Source: Actinomycetes bacterium
GTDB taxonomy: Bacteria; Actinomycetota; Acidimicrobiia; Acidimicrobiales; Acidimicrobiaceae
Assembly (NCBI GenBank): GCA_021799035.1
Contig: JAJZBG010000006.1
Location: 22,536-86,535 of the forward strand
Length of the DNA: 64,000 nucleotides
Reading direction: 5' to 3'
The notes beneath the pieces are model-generated. The model was not told the origin of the DNA, did no database searches, and saw only the letters and a list, made by a program, of their open reading frames with translations. This document shows, piece after piece, positions 63,810-64,000 of this stretch (its first letter is position 1; each line of letters begins with the position of its first letter). Position numbers and translations under genes: made by a program.

Positions 63810-64000
63810 GCTACGCGATTACGGGAACAACCGTGACGCCACGAAGTCGCCGAGGCTGGCAGGCGCCACTAAACCTGAATCCACTGATCAACTCCGTCAG
63901 AGCCGGTTCCAGGCTTCAAATCAGTGGCCGCCAGTTGACTGGAGCGTAGAAATCGTCGCAAAGTGAATTCTGACCCAGACAAGGGCAGGAAGTATCAAGG
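63810..64000. other. Upstream flank of polA, possible start of a rightward gene
   Basis: 190 bases. It must hold the polA promoter. On the plus strand a 52-codon frame from 63808 ends at 63966 and touches a GTG at 63963 that begins an open frame running off the edge. Neither has a ribosome site, so I do not call a gene. Confidence 0.3.

Noticed and set aside
63808..63966. 52-codon plus-strand frame opposite the polA promoter
   Set aside because: Its start coincides with the polA start codon region, there is no ribosome site, and the sequence is cut by the window edge soon after.

Overview
The window looks like a piece of chromosome from an actinobacterium of moderate GC content, most like an acidophilic Acidimicrobiia-type lineage. 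Supporting signs are the tlyA-nadK-recN-pyrG neighbourhood, the uvrC-rapZ-yvcK-gap-pgk-tpiA-secG order, the polA-rpsA-coaE-uvrB order, a split proton-translocating transhydrogenase (pntAA-pntAB-pntB), UvrB and PolA of actinobacterial type, and many GTG and TTG starts. The lineage is an inference from gene content and order; no 16S rRNA gene is present. I see no phage, insertion sequence or CRISPR array.

Layout. 1-10.5 kb: 5' end of pyrG, a TauD-family dioxygenase, panD, recN, nadK, tlyA, a phasin-like coiled-coil protein, a dGTPase, an MFS transporter, thioredoxin and an AcuI/YhdH-type reductase. 10.5-11.0 kb: a gene-free regulatory stretch with a CRP-like site, a TATAAT promoter and stacked hairpins ending in a terminator, a candidate small RNA. 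11-17 kb: a class II aldolase-like protein, a small helical protein, an acyl-CoA synthetase, then the thiamine operon thiO-thiS-thiG-thiD. 17-25.6 kb: a YhaN/YhaO-type nuclease pair, a CHAD-ParA pair, a DinB-like protein, a gamma carbonic anhydrase and a lone ABC ATPase. 25.7-28.3 kb: two related MFS transporters, paralogous to the one at 7.5 kb.

28.4-32.4 kb holds the least conventional unit: a tightly overlapping five-gene operon coding for a Ser/Pro-rich membrane-anchored protein, ApbE flavin transferase, a ferric-reductase-like haem membrane protein, a NuoF-like flavoprotein and a three-cysteine ferredoxin. It reads as an electron route from cytosolic NAD(P)H or ferredoxin across the membrane to an outside flavin. 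No recognisable FMN_bind target domain is present; the only ApbE-like motif is TGAS at the extreme C terminus of the small anchored protein. 33-38 kb: the transhydrogenase operon, and a phosphate:H+ symporter of the PHS family preceded by three 11-nt direct repeats like an actinobacterial Pho box. 38.2 kb: tRNA-Leu(GAG).

38.3-51 kb (all minus strand): a peptide-type solute-binding lipoprotein, secG, tpiA, pgk, gap, yvcK, rapZ, a methyltransferase, uvrC and uvrA. whiA, which usually sits between yvcK and gap in actinobacteria, is missing here. 51-56 kb: a D-2-hydroxyacid dehydrogenase-like flavoprotein, a salicylate/dihydroxybenzoate-type AMP ligase and a salicylyl-CoA 5-hydroxylase-like monooxygenase, which together suggest aromatic acid activation and ring hydroxylation through CoA esters. 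56-64 kb: DUF167 protein, methyltransferase, uvrB, coaE, rpsA and polA. All three UvrABC genes lie within about 13 kb, in two blocks.
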